Positions 36,529 to 45,733 are shown, counted from the stretch's first letter. The stretch is 64,000 nt of DNA from Thermoproteota archaeon (GCA_020832905.1 JAJHRG010000003.1:95302-159301), one strand, 5' to 3'. Made by a program: numbers and translations. Notes: a model not told the origin generated them from the sequence alone.

Positions 36529-38033
36529 AGGAATCTTTTATTGCAATAATTTCTCCAATTATATTAATTATTGGAGGAATAATAACATCTATTTTATTTA
36601 GTAAGAAAAAAAGTATAATTATCTCATTATCTATATTCTCATTAATTGCTATTATAATTAATACTTGGTTATTAATTAATGGAGAGATTATTTATTATCC
36701 TAATGTTAATGGAATTTTAATAAATTATTCTACTGCTTTTATTCTTGAAGTTACATATTTTATTAGTTTTTTAGCAATAATTTATAGCTATCATTATTTT
36801 GAAGATAATAAGGAATTAAGATATTTTAGTTTACTTTTTCCTCTATTTATTGCAACTTTATCAATTATGGCATCTTCTTTTAATTTATTATTAATATATG
36901 TATCATTTGAAGCAAGTACAATTCTTGGTGGTATAATAATATTATTAACAAGAAGAAGAAGTGCAGTTAAAGCTACAATGAGATTTTTCCTTTGGAGTAT
37001 AATAGGAGCAATTTTAATAATAATTGGTATTTTATATCAAAATTACACTATAGGTAATGTTATATTAAAACATGGTATACCATATTCTGAAATTATTACA
37101 ATTTTATATGCAATTGGATTTGGTATAAAAATTGGAGTATTTCCTTTTGGTTTATTTTGGCTTCCTGCAGCTCATAGTGAAGCTCCTACACCTATGAGTG
37201 CAGTATTAAGTGGAATTATGGTTCAAATAGCTGCATTTACTACTAGTAGAATAATTGGTATAATGTCTCCTTTTAATACAAATATTGGTTTATTTTTAAT
37301 AATAATTGGTATTCTTAGCATTATTACAGGTTCTTTACTTGCTATGATTGAAGCTATATATGGAAGTAAATATTCAAGATTTCATGTTGGTATGGTACAT
37401 ATAAAGGGAATAAAAAGAATTTGGGCTTTTTCTACATGCTCAGAAGTAGGATATTTCTATTTACTAATTGGATTGGCATTAATTAATCCAAATCTCATGC
37501 TATTTTTCTTTTCAGCAATATTATTACATTTTTTAAATCATGGACTTGCAAAAGCTCTTCTATTCTTTGATAGTGGTTTTGTTATTAAGACTAGTAGAAT
37601 AGCAGATCTTTCATTAATGAAAGGACTTGGAAGAAGAATAGGATGGAATGGATTTACATATCTAATAGGAGGTTTTTCATTATCTCTTATTCCAGGAACA
37701 CTTGGTTATAATACATTTTTAGAATTTATTAAAGAAAATATTGATTTAAAAATCATGATAATTATTCTCATATCTGCTATTTTAATATTCTTTACAACAT
37801 TATATTCTTTTAAAATTATAGTCTTTGGAAAACCTAAAGTAAAAATTCAATATATTAAGAATATTGAAGAGCATTTATTCTTAAGAATTCCTAGTCTTAT
37901 ATTAGCTATATGTATTATTAGCTTAGGAATTTTAATTTTATTAGGATCAAATGGAATTTTCTTTACAGAATATTATCATGAATTTAAAAATTGGTTTAAG
38001 CTAATAGCAAAAACAATATGTGAGGTAGAATAA
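36525..38033 (+). CDS. Antiporter-like ion-translocating membrane subunit (HyfB/MrpD/NuoN type)
   Basis: A 502-residue polytopic protein with about 14 helices. Residues used for ion translocation in this family are present: Glu129 in IYVSFEAS, Lys149 in AVKATMRFFLW, and a lysine in HFLNHGLAKALLFF; HSEAPTPMSAVLSG is the conserved loop/helix. It pumps or exchanges H+/Na+ in group 4 hydrogenases and complex I. Only one such subunit is encoded in this operon. Confidence 0.9.
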   Translation: MKESFIAIISPIILIIGGIITSILFSKKKSIIISLSIFSLIAIIINTWLLINGEIIYYPNVNGILINYSTAFILEVTYFISFLAIIYSYHYFEDNKELRYFSLLFPLFIATLSIMASSFNLLLIYVSFEASTILGGIIILLTRRRSAVKATMRFFLWSIIGAILIIIGILYQNYTIGNVILKHGIPYSEIITILYAIGFGIKIGVFPFGLFWLPAAHSEAPTPMSAVLSGIMVQIAAFTTSRIIGIMSPFNTNIGLFLIIIGILSIITGSLLAMIEAIYGSKYSRFHVGMVHIKGIKRIWAFSTCSEVGYFYLLIGLALINPNLMLFFFSAILLHFLNHGLAKALLFFDSGFVIKTSRIADLSLMKGLGRRIGWNGFTYLIGGFSLSLIPGTLGYNTFLEFIKENIDLKIMIIILISAILIFFTTLYSFKIIVFGKPKVKIQYIKNIEEHLFLRIPSLILAICIISLGILILLGSNGIFFTEYYHEFKNWFKLIAKTICEVE

Positions 38034-38034
38034 T

Positions 38035-38523
38035 ATGGCTTTAAAATCATCAATATTAATCTATGGAACAAAAGCAACAGAATTAGTAATAATTCATGAT
38101 CCTGATAAGTGTACTGGTTGTATGCAATGTATGATAGCATGTGCATATAAACATTATAAAACATTTGATAGAAGATATGCTCTTCTTTATGTTTATGAAG
38201 ATCCTGATAATCCTGGAAGATTTATAAATGCAAATTGTTCTCATTGTATATTTCCTATGTGTCTTTCTTCATGTCCAAGAGAAGCTATTTATAAAGATGA
38301 TTTAGGAATAGTAAGAATTTCTCCAGCTCTTTGTATAGGATGTGGAACTTGTAATCAAGCATGTCCAATTGGTATACCAAGAATTGATGAAGAAAAAAAT
38401 GTTTATGTTAAATGTGATTTCTGTGATGGTGATCCTATGTGTGTAAAAATGTGTAGTGCACAAGCATTAATGCTTCTTCCTAGAAAAGAAGCATTAGAAT
38501 ATTTAAAGGAGAGGAAAAAATGA
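38035..38523 (+). CDS. Four-cluster ferredoxin subunit (HycB/CooF/DmsB type)
   Basis: Four cysteine groups, each suited to a [4Fe-4S] cluster, are visible: CTGCMQCMIAC, CSHCIFPMCLSSCP, CIGCGTCNQACP and CDFCDGDPMCVKMC. At 162 residues it is like polyferredoxins that feed electrons to hydrogenases or CO dehydrogenases. Position between the antiporter subunit and the HdrB-like subunit suggests it links hydrogenase and HdrB electron paths. Confidence 0.9.
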   Translation: MALKSSILIYGTKATELVIIHDPDKCTGCMQCMIACAYKHYKTFDRRYALLYVYEDPDNPGRFINANCSHCIFPMCLSSCPREAIYKDDLGIVRISPALCIGCGTCNQACPIGIPRIDEEKNVYVKCDFCDGDPMCVKMCSAQALMLLPRKEALEYLKERKK

Positions 38524-38867
38524 AAGAAGAAAAAGTAAAAGCATGGGAGAAACTATTAGAATCAGGAATAAAACTTACTATATTTAATCAAAATGAAGAA
38601 TCTCAATTATATCCTTTAAGAAAATTATTCAGACCATCAGCACCAAATATAGTAAAACCTGCTCTTCAAAGAGATTTTGAAATTGGTCTTGTCTATCCTA
38701 TAGATAAAAATATAGAAGAAATAAGAGAAAAATGTGGACTTGATAGAATTCCTCCTACTGCTCATTTAATAAAAGAATCTCTTTATAATAAAATAAAAAT
38801 TATTGAAGAAGCTGGAATTAAAGATGAATTAATGTATGATAAAGAAAAAAAGAAATTCTATTATTAG
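38520..38867 (+). CDS. Unrecognised 115-residue operon protein
   Basis: Soluble, charged and helical; only one cysteine (in IREKCGLDRI), no membrane segment and no metal motif. A middle region reads YPLRKLFRPSAPNIVKPALQ. Its start overlaps the ferredoxin stop by four bases and the HdrB-like gene follows after nine bases, so it is very likely a subunit or assembly factor specific to this hydrogenase-HdrB complex. I do not recognise the family. Confidence 0.6.
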   Translation: MKEEKVKAWEKLLESGIKLTIFNQNEESQLYPLRKLFRPSAPNIVKPALQRDFEIGLVYPIDKNIEEIREKCGLDRIPPTAHLIKESLYNKIKIIEEAGIKDELMYDKEKKKFYY

Positions 38868-38876
38868 GGGATAAAA

Positions 38877-39731
38877 ATGAAATATGGATATTTTCTTGGT
38901 TGTGTAATGCCTGTTAAAATGCCATGGGCAGAAAAAGCTACATTTCTTGTAGCAAAGCATCTTAATCTTCCTTTTGATTATTTAAAAGGAACTCTTTGTT
39001 GTATAAGACCTGGTGTTTGGAAGGCTATAAATCCAGATTGGTGGTTATTACTTACAAGTCAAAATCTTGCTTTAGCAGAAAAACAAGAAGTAATTATTGT
39101 AGATTCATGTAATGGTTGTTATATATCACATTATGAATGTCTTGAAGAAATTAAAAATAATCCTCAAAAATTATTAATGGTAAATAATTATTTAGAAAAA
39201 ATAGGACTTAAAATTGAATTAAAAGTTGATGTAAAACATTTTCTTGAAATTTTATATGAAAATTTAGATAAAATAAAGAAAAATATTGTAAGACCAATTA
39301 AAATTAAAGCAATAAGACATTTAGGATGTCATGGAAGAAAACATGGTGAAAAACTTCCAAATTATTTTGATGAAATTATAAAATCTCTAGGTATAGAAAT
39401 TATTGATACTCCTTATGATAGAATGTGCTGTGGTCTTTTATTATATTTATCAGATCCATATACTTCAGTTTATAAAAGAGCAGGATTAAAATTAGAATAT
39501 ATTGAAAAATCAGATGCAGATTGTCTTATTTTCATATGTTCTGGTTGTTATGATCAATTTGATAGAGTAGTAAGAATTTATAAAGATGAAAAAGGAATAG
39601 AATTTAAGAAACCTATTATCCATTTATCTGAGCTTTTAGCTCTTTCCTTTGGTTATAAGCCAGAAGATTTTGGAATGATGTACTATAGGTCTATTTCTCC
39701 AATTAATTTAATAAATAAGGTAATATCATGA
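38877..39731 (+). CDS. HdrB-like subunit with two CCG domains
   Basis: The protein has the heterodisulfide reductase subunit B layout. The first CCG domain is Cys9, Cys42-Cys43 (TLCCIRPG) and Cys79-x2-Cys82 (SCNGC); the second is GCHGRKHG, MCCGLLLY and CSGCYDQFD. In HdrB these cysteines hold two noncubane [4Fe-4S] clusters that reduce CoM-S-S-CoB. Occurrence inside a group 4 hydrogenase operon is unusual. No HdrA or clear HdrC is encoded nearby, so its disulfide or other substrate is unknown. Confidence 0.88.
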   Translation: MKYGYFLGCVMPVKMPWAEKATFLVAKHLNLPFDYLKGTLCCIRPGVWKAINPDWWLLLTSQNLALAEKQEVIIVDSCNGCYISHYECLEEIKNNPQKLLMVNNYLEKIGLKIELKVDVKHFLEILYENLDKIKKNIVRPIKIKAIRHLGCHGRKHGEKLPNYFDEIIKSLGIEIIDTPYDRMCCGLLLYLSDPYTSVYKRAGLKLEYIEKSDADCLIFICSGCYDQFDRVVRIYKDEKGIEFKKPIIHLSELLALSFGYKPEDFGMMYYRSISPINLINKVIS

Positions 39732-41416
39732 GTGAAAATATTATAAATCGTATTAAGGAAATTTATCCAAATGGCTTAGAATATAAAATTTCAGGAAATT
39801 GGTTAATAATAAAAGTAAAGCCAGAGGAATTAGATAAAATTGCAAAAATAATGATAAATTTAGGTGCAAGAATTAACCATATAACTGCAATAGATCTTGA
39901 AACAAAAGGATTTGAAATTATTAATGTATATGATATAACACATGCTAATATTTCTCTTGATAATATAACTAATATAATATTTAAAGCTAATATTAGTAAA
40001 ATAAAACCAGAATATCCTTCAATAGGAAAAATTACATGGCAAGCAGTATGGGCTGAAAAAGAAATAAAAGAATTATTAGGAATAAATCCTATTGGATTAC
40101 CAGATTCTCGTCATCAATTTTTACCATATGAATGGCCAAATCCTGTAGAAAGTGAATTAAAAGAAATTCCTGAAGTAAATATTAATGGCAATTATCTTCA
40201 ATTAAAAATGCCAATAAAAGAAGCATATCAAAGTTTAATTCCTATTGGTCCATATCATCCAGGTGTTATAGAAGGTCAAGTAGTTTATGTAAAAGTTGAA
40301 GGAGAAGAAATTGTAGCAGCTGATATTAAGACTGGTTTTCATCATCGTGGAATAATGAAGCTTATAGAAAATAGAGGCTATAATAGAGGAGTTTTTCTAG
40401 CAGAAAGAATATGTGGTGTATGCTCAGGTGCTCATGGACTTGCATATATTACATGTGCAGAAAATCTATTTGATATAGAAATTCCAGAACGTGCATTATA
40501 CATTAGAACATTATTAGCAGAATTAAATAGAATTCATAGTCATTTATTATGGTTAGGTGTTGTAGCAGATGTAATAGGATGGAAAACTGGATTTATGTAT
40601 ACATGGGGATTAAGAGAAAGAATTTTAGATATAATAGAATCAATAACAGGAAATAGAATAACCTATGGAATATGGAGAATAGGTGGTGTAAGTAGAGATA
40701 TCTCACAGGAAATTGCTATAAAAGCAAAAAGAGCAATTGAAGAATTAAAAGAAGAATTTTCCAAAATGGCTTTAGAAATTACTAATCATCCTGTTATAAA
40801 ATCAAGATTAATTAATGTAGGTAAGCTAACATATCAACAAGCATTTAATGGAGGAGCAGTAGGACCAACTGCAAGAGGAAGTGGATGGAAGATAGACGTA
40901 AGAAAAGATAATCCTCCACATGCAATTTATGATCAAAGTATAATATCATGGGAAATAGTAACTGATGAAGGATGTGATTCTTATGCTAGAATGATTGTTA
41001 GAATAAAAGAAGTACTTGTATCTACTGATATTGTAATTCAATGCTTAGATTATCTTTCAAAAAGAAGTGGAGAAATAAGAACAAAAGTAAAAGAAGTACC
41101 ATCAAGAATAGAAGCTATAGGATTAAATGAGGCACCAAGAGGTGAACTTTTTTACTATATGAAATTATATGAAAATAATAATTTATTACAAGCAATAAGA
41201 ATTAGAACACCAAGTTATAGAAATAATGCATTAATTCCATTAATGCTTATAGGATGTAATTTAGCTGATGTGCCTGTAGTAATGGGAAGTATAGATCAAT
41301 GTCTTGCATGTACTGATAGAATTGAAATAATAAGAAATAATCATAGAGAAATTATGAGCTGGAAAGATTTAGTTAATTTAAGTATAAAAATGAGTAAAAA
41401 GAAGGGATTACTATGA
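39728..41416 (+). CDS. Group 4 [NiFe] hydrogenase large subunit, fused NuoC/NuoD type
   Basis: Residues 1-145 are a NuoC-like (30 kDa) domain; the rest is a NuoD/HycE-like catalytic subunit. The nickel ligands are intact: L1 is RICGVCSGAH (Cys229, Cys232) and L2 is DQCLACTDR (Cys525, Cys528). The usual DPC of L2 is DQC here. All four cysteines support a true hydrogenase rather than a complex I subunit. No C-terminal propeptide extends beyond L2 other than a 34-residue basic tail. ATGA-type overlaps couple it to both neighbours. Confidence 0.92.
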   Translation: MSENIINRIKEIYPNGLEYKISGNWLIIKVKPEELDKIAKIMINLGARINHITAIDLETKGFEIINVYDITHANISLDNITNIIFKANISKIKPEYPSIGKITWQAVWAEKEIKELLGINPIGLPDSRHQFLPYEWPNPVESELKEIPEVNINGNYLQLKMPIKEAYQSLIPIGPYHPGVIEGQVVYVKVEGEEIVAADIKTGFHHRGIMKLIENRGYNRGVFLAERICGVCSGAHGLAYITCAENLFDIEIPERALYIRTLLAELNRIHSHLLWLGVVADVIGWKTGFMYTWGLRERILDIIESITGNRITYGIWRIGGVSRDISQEIAIKAKRAIEELKEEFSKMALEITNHPVIKSRLINVGKLTYQQAFNGGAVGPTARGSGWKIDVRKDNPPHAIYDQSIISWEIVTDEGCDSYARMIVRIKEVLVSTDIVIQCLDYLSKRSGEIRTKVKEVPSRIEAIGLNEAPRGELFYYMKLYENNNLLQAIRIRTPSYRNNALIPLMLIGCNLADVPVVMGSIDQCLACTDRIEIIRNNHREIMSWKDLVNLSIKMSKKKGLL

Positions 41417-42342
41417 TAGAATTATTATTAATAATTTTCATAAGCTTTTTCTTAGGATTATTTTACTCCTTCTTAATAAGAAAATTTTCAGCAAGACTTC
41501 AATGGAGAATAGGTCCTTTAATATTTATGTATAAAGACTTAAGATCAATTATGGGAATTACAAGAATTATTCAACCTCTTTATGATATAATAAAACTCTT
41601 TGGTAAAAGAACTATAATTCCTGAATCCTCAAGAAAAAGATTATTTATTTATTCTCCTTATATTTCATTAATATTTGCATTTACTTCTATATTTTTTATA
41701 CCATTTTCAAGTATTCCTTTACTTTCAAATATACCATATAGTATAGTAATAGTTTCATACTTACTTATTGGTTCATTATTATTTATGATAATTGGTCCAA
41801 TTGCAAGTGGTTCCCCATGGGCATTTATTGGAGTTAGAAGAGAAGCAGAATTATTTCTTGTAGCTGAATTTAGTTTCATAATAAGTTTATTTTCTATGGC
41901 AATTTCTAAAAATAGTTTAATAATATGGGAAATTTCTACAAAAGAATTTAATTTAATAAATATAACAGCAGGATTATTAATGTTTACTTCAATTCTTGGA
42001 AAGCTTCATATAAAGCCATTTGATATGTCTGAAGCTGAAGCTGAAATAGTTGCAGGACCATATACTGAATATTCAGGAAAATTATTAGGAATTTATTATT
42101 TAACAAAAATATTTTTAATTTATGATTTTATAGCATTATTTATTTCAATTTTTACACCAATAAATACATTACCAATATATTTATCAATACCTTTATTTTT
42201 GATAATTTCTATTTTTATTATCTTTATTCTTTCAATAATACATGTATTAAATCCAAGATATAGAATAAAAAATGCATTAATATGGTATATAAAGATTATT
42301 TCTATATTATGTTTAATTAATATTATAGCCATGGTGATATAA
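41413..42342 (+). CDS. Hydrogenase membrane anchor subunit, NuoH/HycD/EchB type
   Basis: The 309-residue protein has about eight helices and the family signatures LQWRIGPLIFMYKDL, IGVRREAELFLVAEFSF and HIKPFDMSEAEAEIVAGPYT-like loop (acidic quinone-site loop). It docks the hydrogenase catalytic module to the membrane and forms the start of the ion path. Overlaps the large-subunit gene by four bases. Confidence 0.9.
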   Translation: MIELLLIIFISFFLGLFYSFLIRKFSARLQWRIGPLIFMYKDLRSIMGITRIIQPLYDIIKLFGKRTIIPESSRKRLFIYSPYISLIFAFTSIFFIPFSSIPLLSNIPYSIVIVSYLLIGSLLFMIIGPIASGSPWAFIGVRREAELFLVAEFSFIISLFSMAISKNSLIIWEISTKEFNLINITAGLLMFTSILGKLHIKPFDMSEAEAEIVAGPYTEYSGKLLGIYYLTKIFLIYDFIALFISIFTPINTLPIYLSIPLFLIISIFIIFILSIIHVLNPRYRIKNALIWYIKIISILCLINIIAMVI

Positions 42343-42343
42343 A

Positions 42344-42919
42344 ATGTCCTCAGAAATTAAATTAATTAAATATACAATAAAAAAACCAATAACATTAAGA
42401 TATCCTTCATCATTAATTCCTGAAAAGAAATATAGTCAAATACCTGAAGGATTAAGAGGACTTTTACAACGTGATAATGAAAAATGTATAGGATGTAAAG
42501 CATGTCATTATAGTTGTTCTGGAAAAGCAACTACTTTTCAATATAGAGAAAATAAATTAATCATAGAGACATTTATTTTAAGATGTGCTTTTTGTGGATA
42601 TTGTCAAGAAATATGTCCAGAAGAAGCAATAAAATTAACTAAAACATTTGAAATTACTATAAATAATCCTAATGAAAAAGAAGCTTATGTTACTACAGAA
42701 TTAGATTTAGTAAAATGTAAAAATTGTGGAAAATATTTTGCAACAAAGAAATTTATTGATAAAACATATCAAAGATTAATAGAAAAAATTAATCCTATCA
42801 TTAAGGAATTAGTAATGAATGATTATAAGAAAATTGAAGAGTATTGTACTGATTGTAGAAGAATACTTTCTATTAAGCTAAATACACATCCAAAAAAGTA
42901 TGTTTGGTTAGAGGGATAA
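42344..42919 (+). CDS. Two-cluster ferredoxin subunit, NuoI/HycF/EchF type
   Basis: Two [4Fe-4S] motifs, CIGCKACHYSC and CAFCGYCQEICP, connect the small hydrogenase subunit to ferredoxin or to the four-cluster protein. The C-terminal part adds CKNCGKYF and CTDCRRIL, a likely zinc ribbon as in formate-hydrogenlyase HycF. Starts two bases after the membrane anchor gene. Confidence 0.9.
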   Translation: MSSEIKLIKYTIKKPITLRYPSSLIPEKKYSQIPEGLRGLLQRDNEKCIGCKACHYSCSGKATTFQYRENKLIIETFILRCAFCGYCQEICPEEAIKLTKTFEITINNPNEKEAYVTTELDLVKCKNCGKYFATKKFIDKTYQRLIEKINPIIKELVMNDYKKIEEYCTDCRRILSIKLNTHPKKYVWLEG

Positions 42920-42921
42920 AA

Positions 42922-43353
42922 ATGAGCTTATTAAAAAAATCAAGAATTTATTCTCCATGGCTATATCATCTTCATTGTGGAGGATGTAATGGTTGTGATA
43001 TTGAGATTTTAGCAGCTTTATCACCAAGATTTGATGTAGAGAGATTTGGAATTCAGCTTGTTACATCTCCAAGACATGCAGATATTCTTTTAATTACAGG
43101 TCCAATGACAAAACAAATTCTTCCAATGGCTAAAAGAGTATATGAACAAGTTCCTGAACCAAAAGTTGTTGTAGCTATAGGAAGTTGTGCTTGTGGTGGA
43201 GGTATATTTTATGATCAGGAAAATTATGCTATAATAGGTATTCCAAATTCAGTAATACCTATTGATGTTTATGTTCCAGGATGTCCTCCAAAACCTGAAG
43301 CAATAATAAATGGGATAATACAGGGAATTTTAAAACTAAGTAAAAAATCATAA
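42922..43353 (+). CDS. Hydrogenase small subunit, NuoB/HycG/EchC type
   Basis: The proximal [4Fe-4S] cluster ligands are seen as HCGGCNGCDIEI, a cysteine in GSCACGGGIF and the last in VPGCPPKPE. It partners the large subunit to complete the [NiFe] catalytic core. ATG 42922 with the upstream GAGGGAT ribosome binding site is preferred over TTG 42904. It is the last gene of the operon; decayed DNA follows. Confidence 0.92.
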   Translation: MSLLKKSRIYSPWLYHLHCGGCNGCDIEILAALSPRFDVERFGIQLVTSPRHADILLITGPMTKQILPMAKRVYEQVPEPKVVVAIGSCACGGGIFYDQENYAIIGIPNSVIPIDVYVPGCPPKPEAIINGIIQGILKLSKKS

Positions 43354-43429
43354 AAATATTATTAAGCTACATTTTTAGTATATGAAGAGCTTATATATAC
43401 TTGAGAATTGTACTCAGAAAATGAGAAAT

Positions 43430-43595
43430 ATGACTACAACTGTTCTTTCTGTAAGAAAAAGAAGAAGCTGAGAAACTTAGTATAAATTTAAAAGAAGTTA
43501 TTGAAAAAAGCTTAGAAGAAGAAATTAAAAAGGTAAAAATGGAAAAATGAAGAAAAATAATAGAAGCTGTTAAAGAATCAAGACTTGAGAGATGA
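43430..43595 (+). pseudogene. Decayed VapB-type antitoxin
   Basis: ATG 43430 opens MTTTVLSVRK, then the frame shifts. In the next frame EAEKLSINLKEVIEKSLEEE continues, typical of archaeal VapB antitoxins, but TGA codons interrupt it after KVKMEK and again at 43593. At least one frameshift and two stops mean it is not functional. It immediately precedes a broken PIN toxin in the normal vapB-vapC order. Confidence 0.65.
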
Positions 43596-43601
43596 TATAA
43601 T

Positions 43602-44002
43602 TTGTCTACTAAGTATTTACTTGATGCATCTGTATTATATCCATTAATAATAAGATTAAGAGAGATTATTATATTAAAATCAATTTGCAATACTTGATCT
43701 TACTATTTATGAAATTGGTAATATTATATGGAAGGAATATAAAAGAGAAAGCATTAAGAATCTTGCTCTTAATAGTTAATATGTTTAAAGAGATTATAGA
43801 AAACTTAGAGAAATTAAATATTGGACAAAAAATACTTGAAGTTTTAGAAATAGCCAAGAAAAATAATATAACTTTCTATGATGCCTCATATATCTATGTA
43901 GCTAAAGAATATAAACTAAAGTTAGTTACAGAGGATTCAGATCTTTTGAAGTTTACTGAAACTATTTCATTAGAAGTAATGCTTAAAGGGCTAAAAATTT
44001 AG
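43602..44002 (+). pseudogene. Decayed VapC PIN-domain toxin
   Basis: Three frames must be joined: STKYLLDASVLYPLIIRLRE (first conserved Asp), then QFAILDLTIYEIGNIIWKEY from 43681, then from about 43785 FKEIIENLEKLN up to FYDASYIYVAKEYKLKLVTE and DSDLLKF. These are the successive elements of a PIN ribonuclease. Stops at 43695 and 43777 show at least two indels. The last fragment (to 44002) alone cannot be active. Confidence 0.7.
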
Positions 44003-44160
44003 TTACAAAAGCTTTTATGATCTAGATAAATACAAGTATTACTTAAATGTCTTTTAGATATATTTTCATAAGCTTATAAACTATTGAAATATCTTTGAAA
44101 ATCTTTAATTTTTTCATTGAACTAAAAATTCTGAGTTTTAAAGAGATTATTTTGCAAAAA

Positions 44161-44301
44161 TATAAGCTTATTCTTGAGTTTTTATGTAAAATTTTTTTAT
44201 TATAAAAAATTTAAAAACTCAAATATAAAATTTCATAATTTTTGAATTTCTAAATCTAGCTCTTTACTTTTTAGATATAATGATTTTATAATAGCAAAGG
44301 A
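44161..44301 (+). repeat. Long inverted repeat, copy A
   Basis: These 141 bases recur in inverse orientation at 60527-60667 with four mismatches (first 104 bases identical). Inside is a dyad, TTGAGTTTTTA at 44174-44184 and TAAAAACTCAA at 44212-44222, with further A/T pairing between, so it can form a long hairpin. The rest of 44003-44350 holds no gene. Unlike copy B, no recombinase gene adjoins it. Confidence 0.9.
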
Positions 44302-44350
44302 ATTTTATTATAAAGAAAAGATTAAAAATATATCAAGAGAAGAAATCTTG

Positions 44351-44938
44351 ATGTTTGAAAATAGAAAGAAACAAATAGTTAAGAAATTAAATGAAGCAAT
44401 AAGAGATGGTAAAGTAGATTATTCGATAATAGATCATTTACTTAAAATTAATGAATTTGAAGATATTTATACAACATCAAGTTGTGCTGGAAGAGTAATT
44501 GTTTTAGTAGATAGAGGTGGTAAGAAGTATTCTTTTTTTGCTGGAAAATGGCATGATTTTGTAAATTCTGAAGAAATTTGGAGTAAAATTATTCAATATT
44601 CAAATGAAAAATTAGTTTGGCTAAAACAAGAACCTTTTATTCTTCATATTATTTGTAAAAAACTAAGAGATGCTGTAAAAATAATAAGAATTGCAAGAGA
44701 TGTAGGATTTAAACATAGTGGAATAATAAGTATGAAAAAAGAAAGAATAGTTTGTGAAATTAATGGAATTGATAGAGTAGAAATTCCAGTTATTATTGAT
44801 GGAAAAATAATAATAAATAAAGAATATTTAAATAATTTAGTAAACTACATTAATTTTAAGCTTTCAAGAAATAAAACATTAAGAGAAGAATTCTTTAAAA
44901 GAATATTTGATTATTTAAGTAATAAATCAAAATCATAA
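44351..44938 (+). CDS. taw3: tRNA wybutosine-type methyltransferase Taw3
   Basis: Homologue of TYW3/Taw3, which methylates the wyosine intermediate at G37 of tRNA-Phe. The TSSCAGRVIVL motif (usually SSCSGR) and FAGKWHDF, KQEPFILHIICKKL and AGFKHSGI-like VGFKHSGIIS are characteristic. At 196 residues it is full length. Start ATG 44351 (a TTG lies just before at 44348). Confidence 0.88.
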   Translation: MFENRKKQIVKKLNEAIRDGKVDYSIIDHLLKINEFEDIYTTSSCAGRVIVLVDRGGKKYSFFAGKWHDFVNSEEIWSKIIQYSNEKLVWLKQEPFILHIICKKLRDAVKIIRIARDVGFKHSGIISMKKERIVCEINGIDRVEIPVIIDGKIIINKEYLNNLVNYINFKLSRNKTLREEFFKRIFDYLSNKSKS

Positions 44939-44971
44939 ACTTCATTACTATCTAATTCTAATTATTAATTG

Positions 44972-45733
44972 ATGACATTTGATGCATTAAAATTATCAGA
45001 AATTACTGAGAGAATTGTTACTAAAAATCTAAGTAGAAAATACTATAGAGTTGCTAGAAGTGGTAGATGGTATGGAGGTATAGCAACAGCAGATTGTTGT
45101 GGATGTAATTTAAGATGTATTTTTTGCTGGAGTGGTGCACCAAGAGATTTTCCTGAAAAAATAGGTAAATTTTACACACCAGAAGAAATTTATAATTCTC
45201 TTAAAAATTGTGCTCTAAAAAAAGGTTATAATCAAATTAGAATTAGTGGAAATGAACCAACTATAGGTAAAAATCATTTATTAAAAATTTTAGAATTTGT
45301 TGAAAATGATGGATTATTTTATTTTATTCTTGAAACAAATGGAATTCTCATTGGTAGTAATAAAGAATATGCAAAAGAATTATCAAAATTTAGTAGAGTA
45401 CATGTAAGAGTATCAATTAAGGGAACAAATGAAGAAGAATTTTCATTATTAACTGGAGCATTACCTGAGCAATTTAATTTACAACTTCAAGCATTAAAGA
45501 ATTTATTAGATTATGGAGTATCATGTCATCCAGCAGTTATGTTATCTTTTTGTGATAAAGAAAATTATAAAAGAATAAAAGAAAGATTAATGGAAATTGA
45601 TATTAAATTTGCTAATATGATAGAAGAAGAATATGTATTTATGTATCCTCATGTAGCTGAAAGACTTAGAAAAAAAGGTATTAAGCCTAAGATTTATTAT
45701 TATCCAAATAATATTCCAAGTGAATTAATATGA
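44972..45733 (+). CDS. Radical SAM protein
   Basis: CNLRCIFC gives the CxxxCxxC cluster motif (Cys46, Cys50, Cys53 counted from a TTG at 44969); it is preceded by two further cysteines (DCCGC). Then RISGNEPTIGKNHLLKILEF, a GNEPT instead of the usual GGEP, and HVRVSIKGTNEEEF follow. It resembles COG2108-like archaeal enzymes related to pyruvate-formate-lyase activase. Located after taw3 it may act on tRNA, but this is only suggestive. Confidence 0.8.
   Translation: MTFDALKLSEITERIVTKNLSRKYYRVARSGRWYGGIATADCCGCNLRCIFCWSGAPRDFPEKIGKFYTPEEIYNSLKNCALKKGYNQIRISGNEPTIGKNHLLKILEFVENDGLFYFILETNGILIGSNKEYAKELSKFSRVHVRVSIKGTNEEEFSLLTGALPEQFNLQLQALKNLLDYGVSCHPAVMLSFCDKENYKRIKERLMEIDIKFANMIEEEYVFMYPHVAERLRKKGIKPKIYYYPNNIPSELI

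Noticed and set aside
38877..39731. HdrB-like protein as evidence that the organism is a methanogen
   Set aside because: HdrB-like CCG proteins are common in non-methanogens and no mcr, mtr or other methanogenesis gene is in the window.
43405..43425. Similarity between 43405-43425 and 50613-50632 (both about ATTGT-ACTCAGAAAAT)
   Set aside because: Only about 17 bases with an indel in AT-rich sequence; could be shared element ends but too short to support.
43516..43595. In-frame TGA codons in the VapB fragment (and in the TnpB-like fragment) as possible recoding to Trp or selenocysteine
   Set aside because: Other stops (TAG, TAA) and frameshifts occur in the same fragments, and genuine genes throughout use TGG for Trp; decay is simpler.
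43391..43857. Open frames on the minus strand across the region between the hydrogenase operon and copy A
   Set aside because: They are antisense to recognisable VapB and PIN fragments and show only low-complexity Ile/Ser/Phe-rich sequence.
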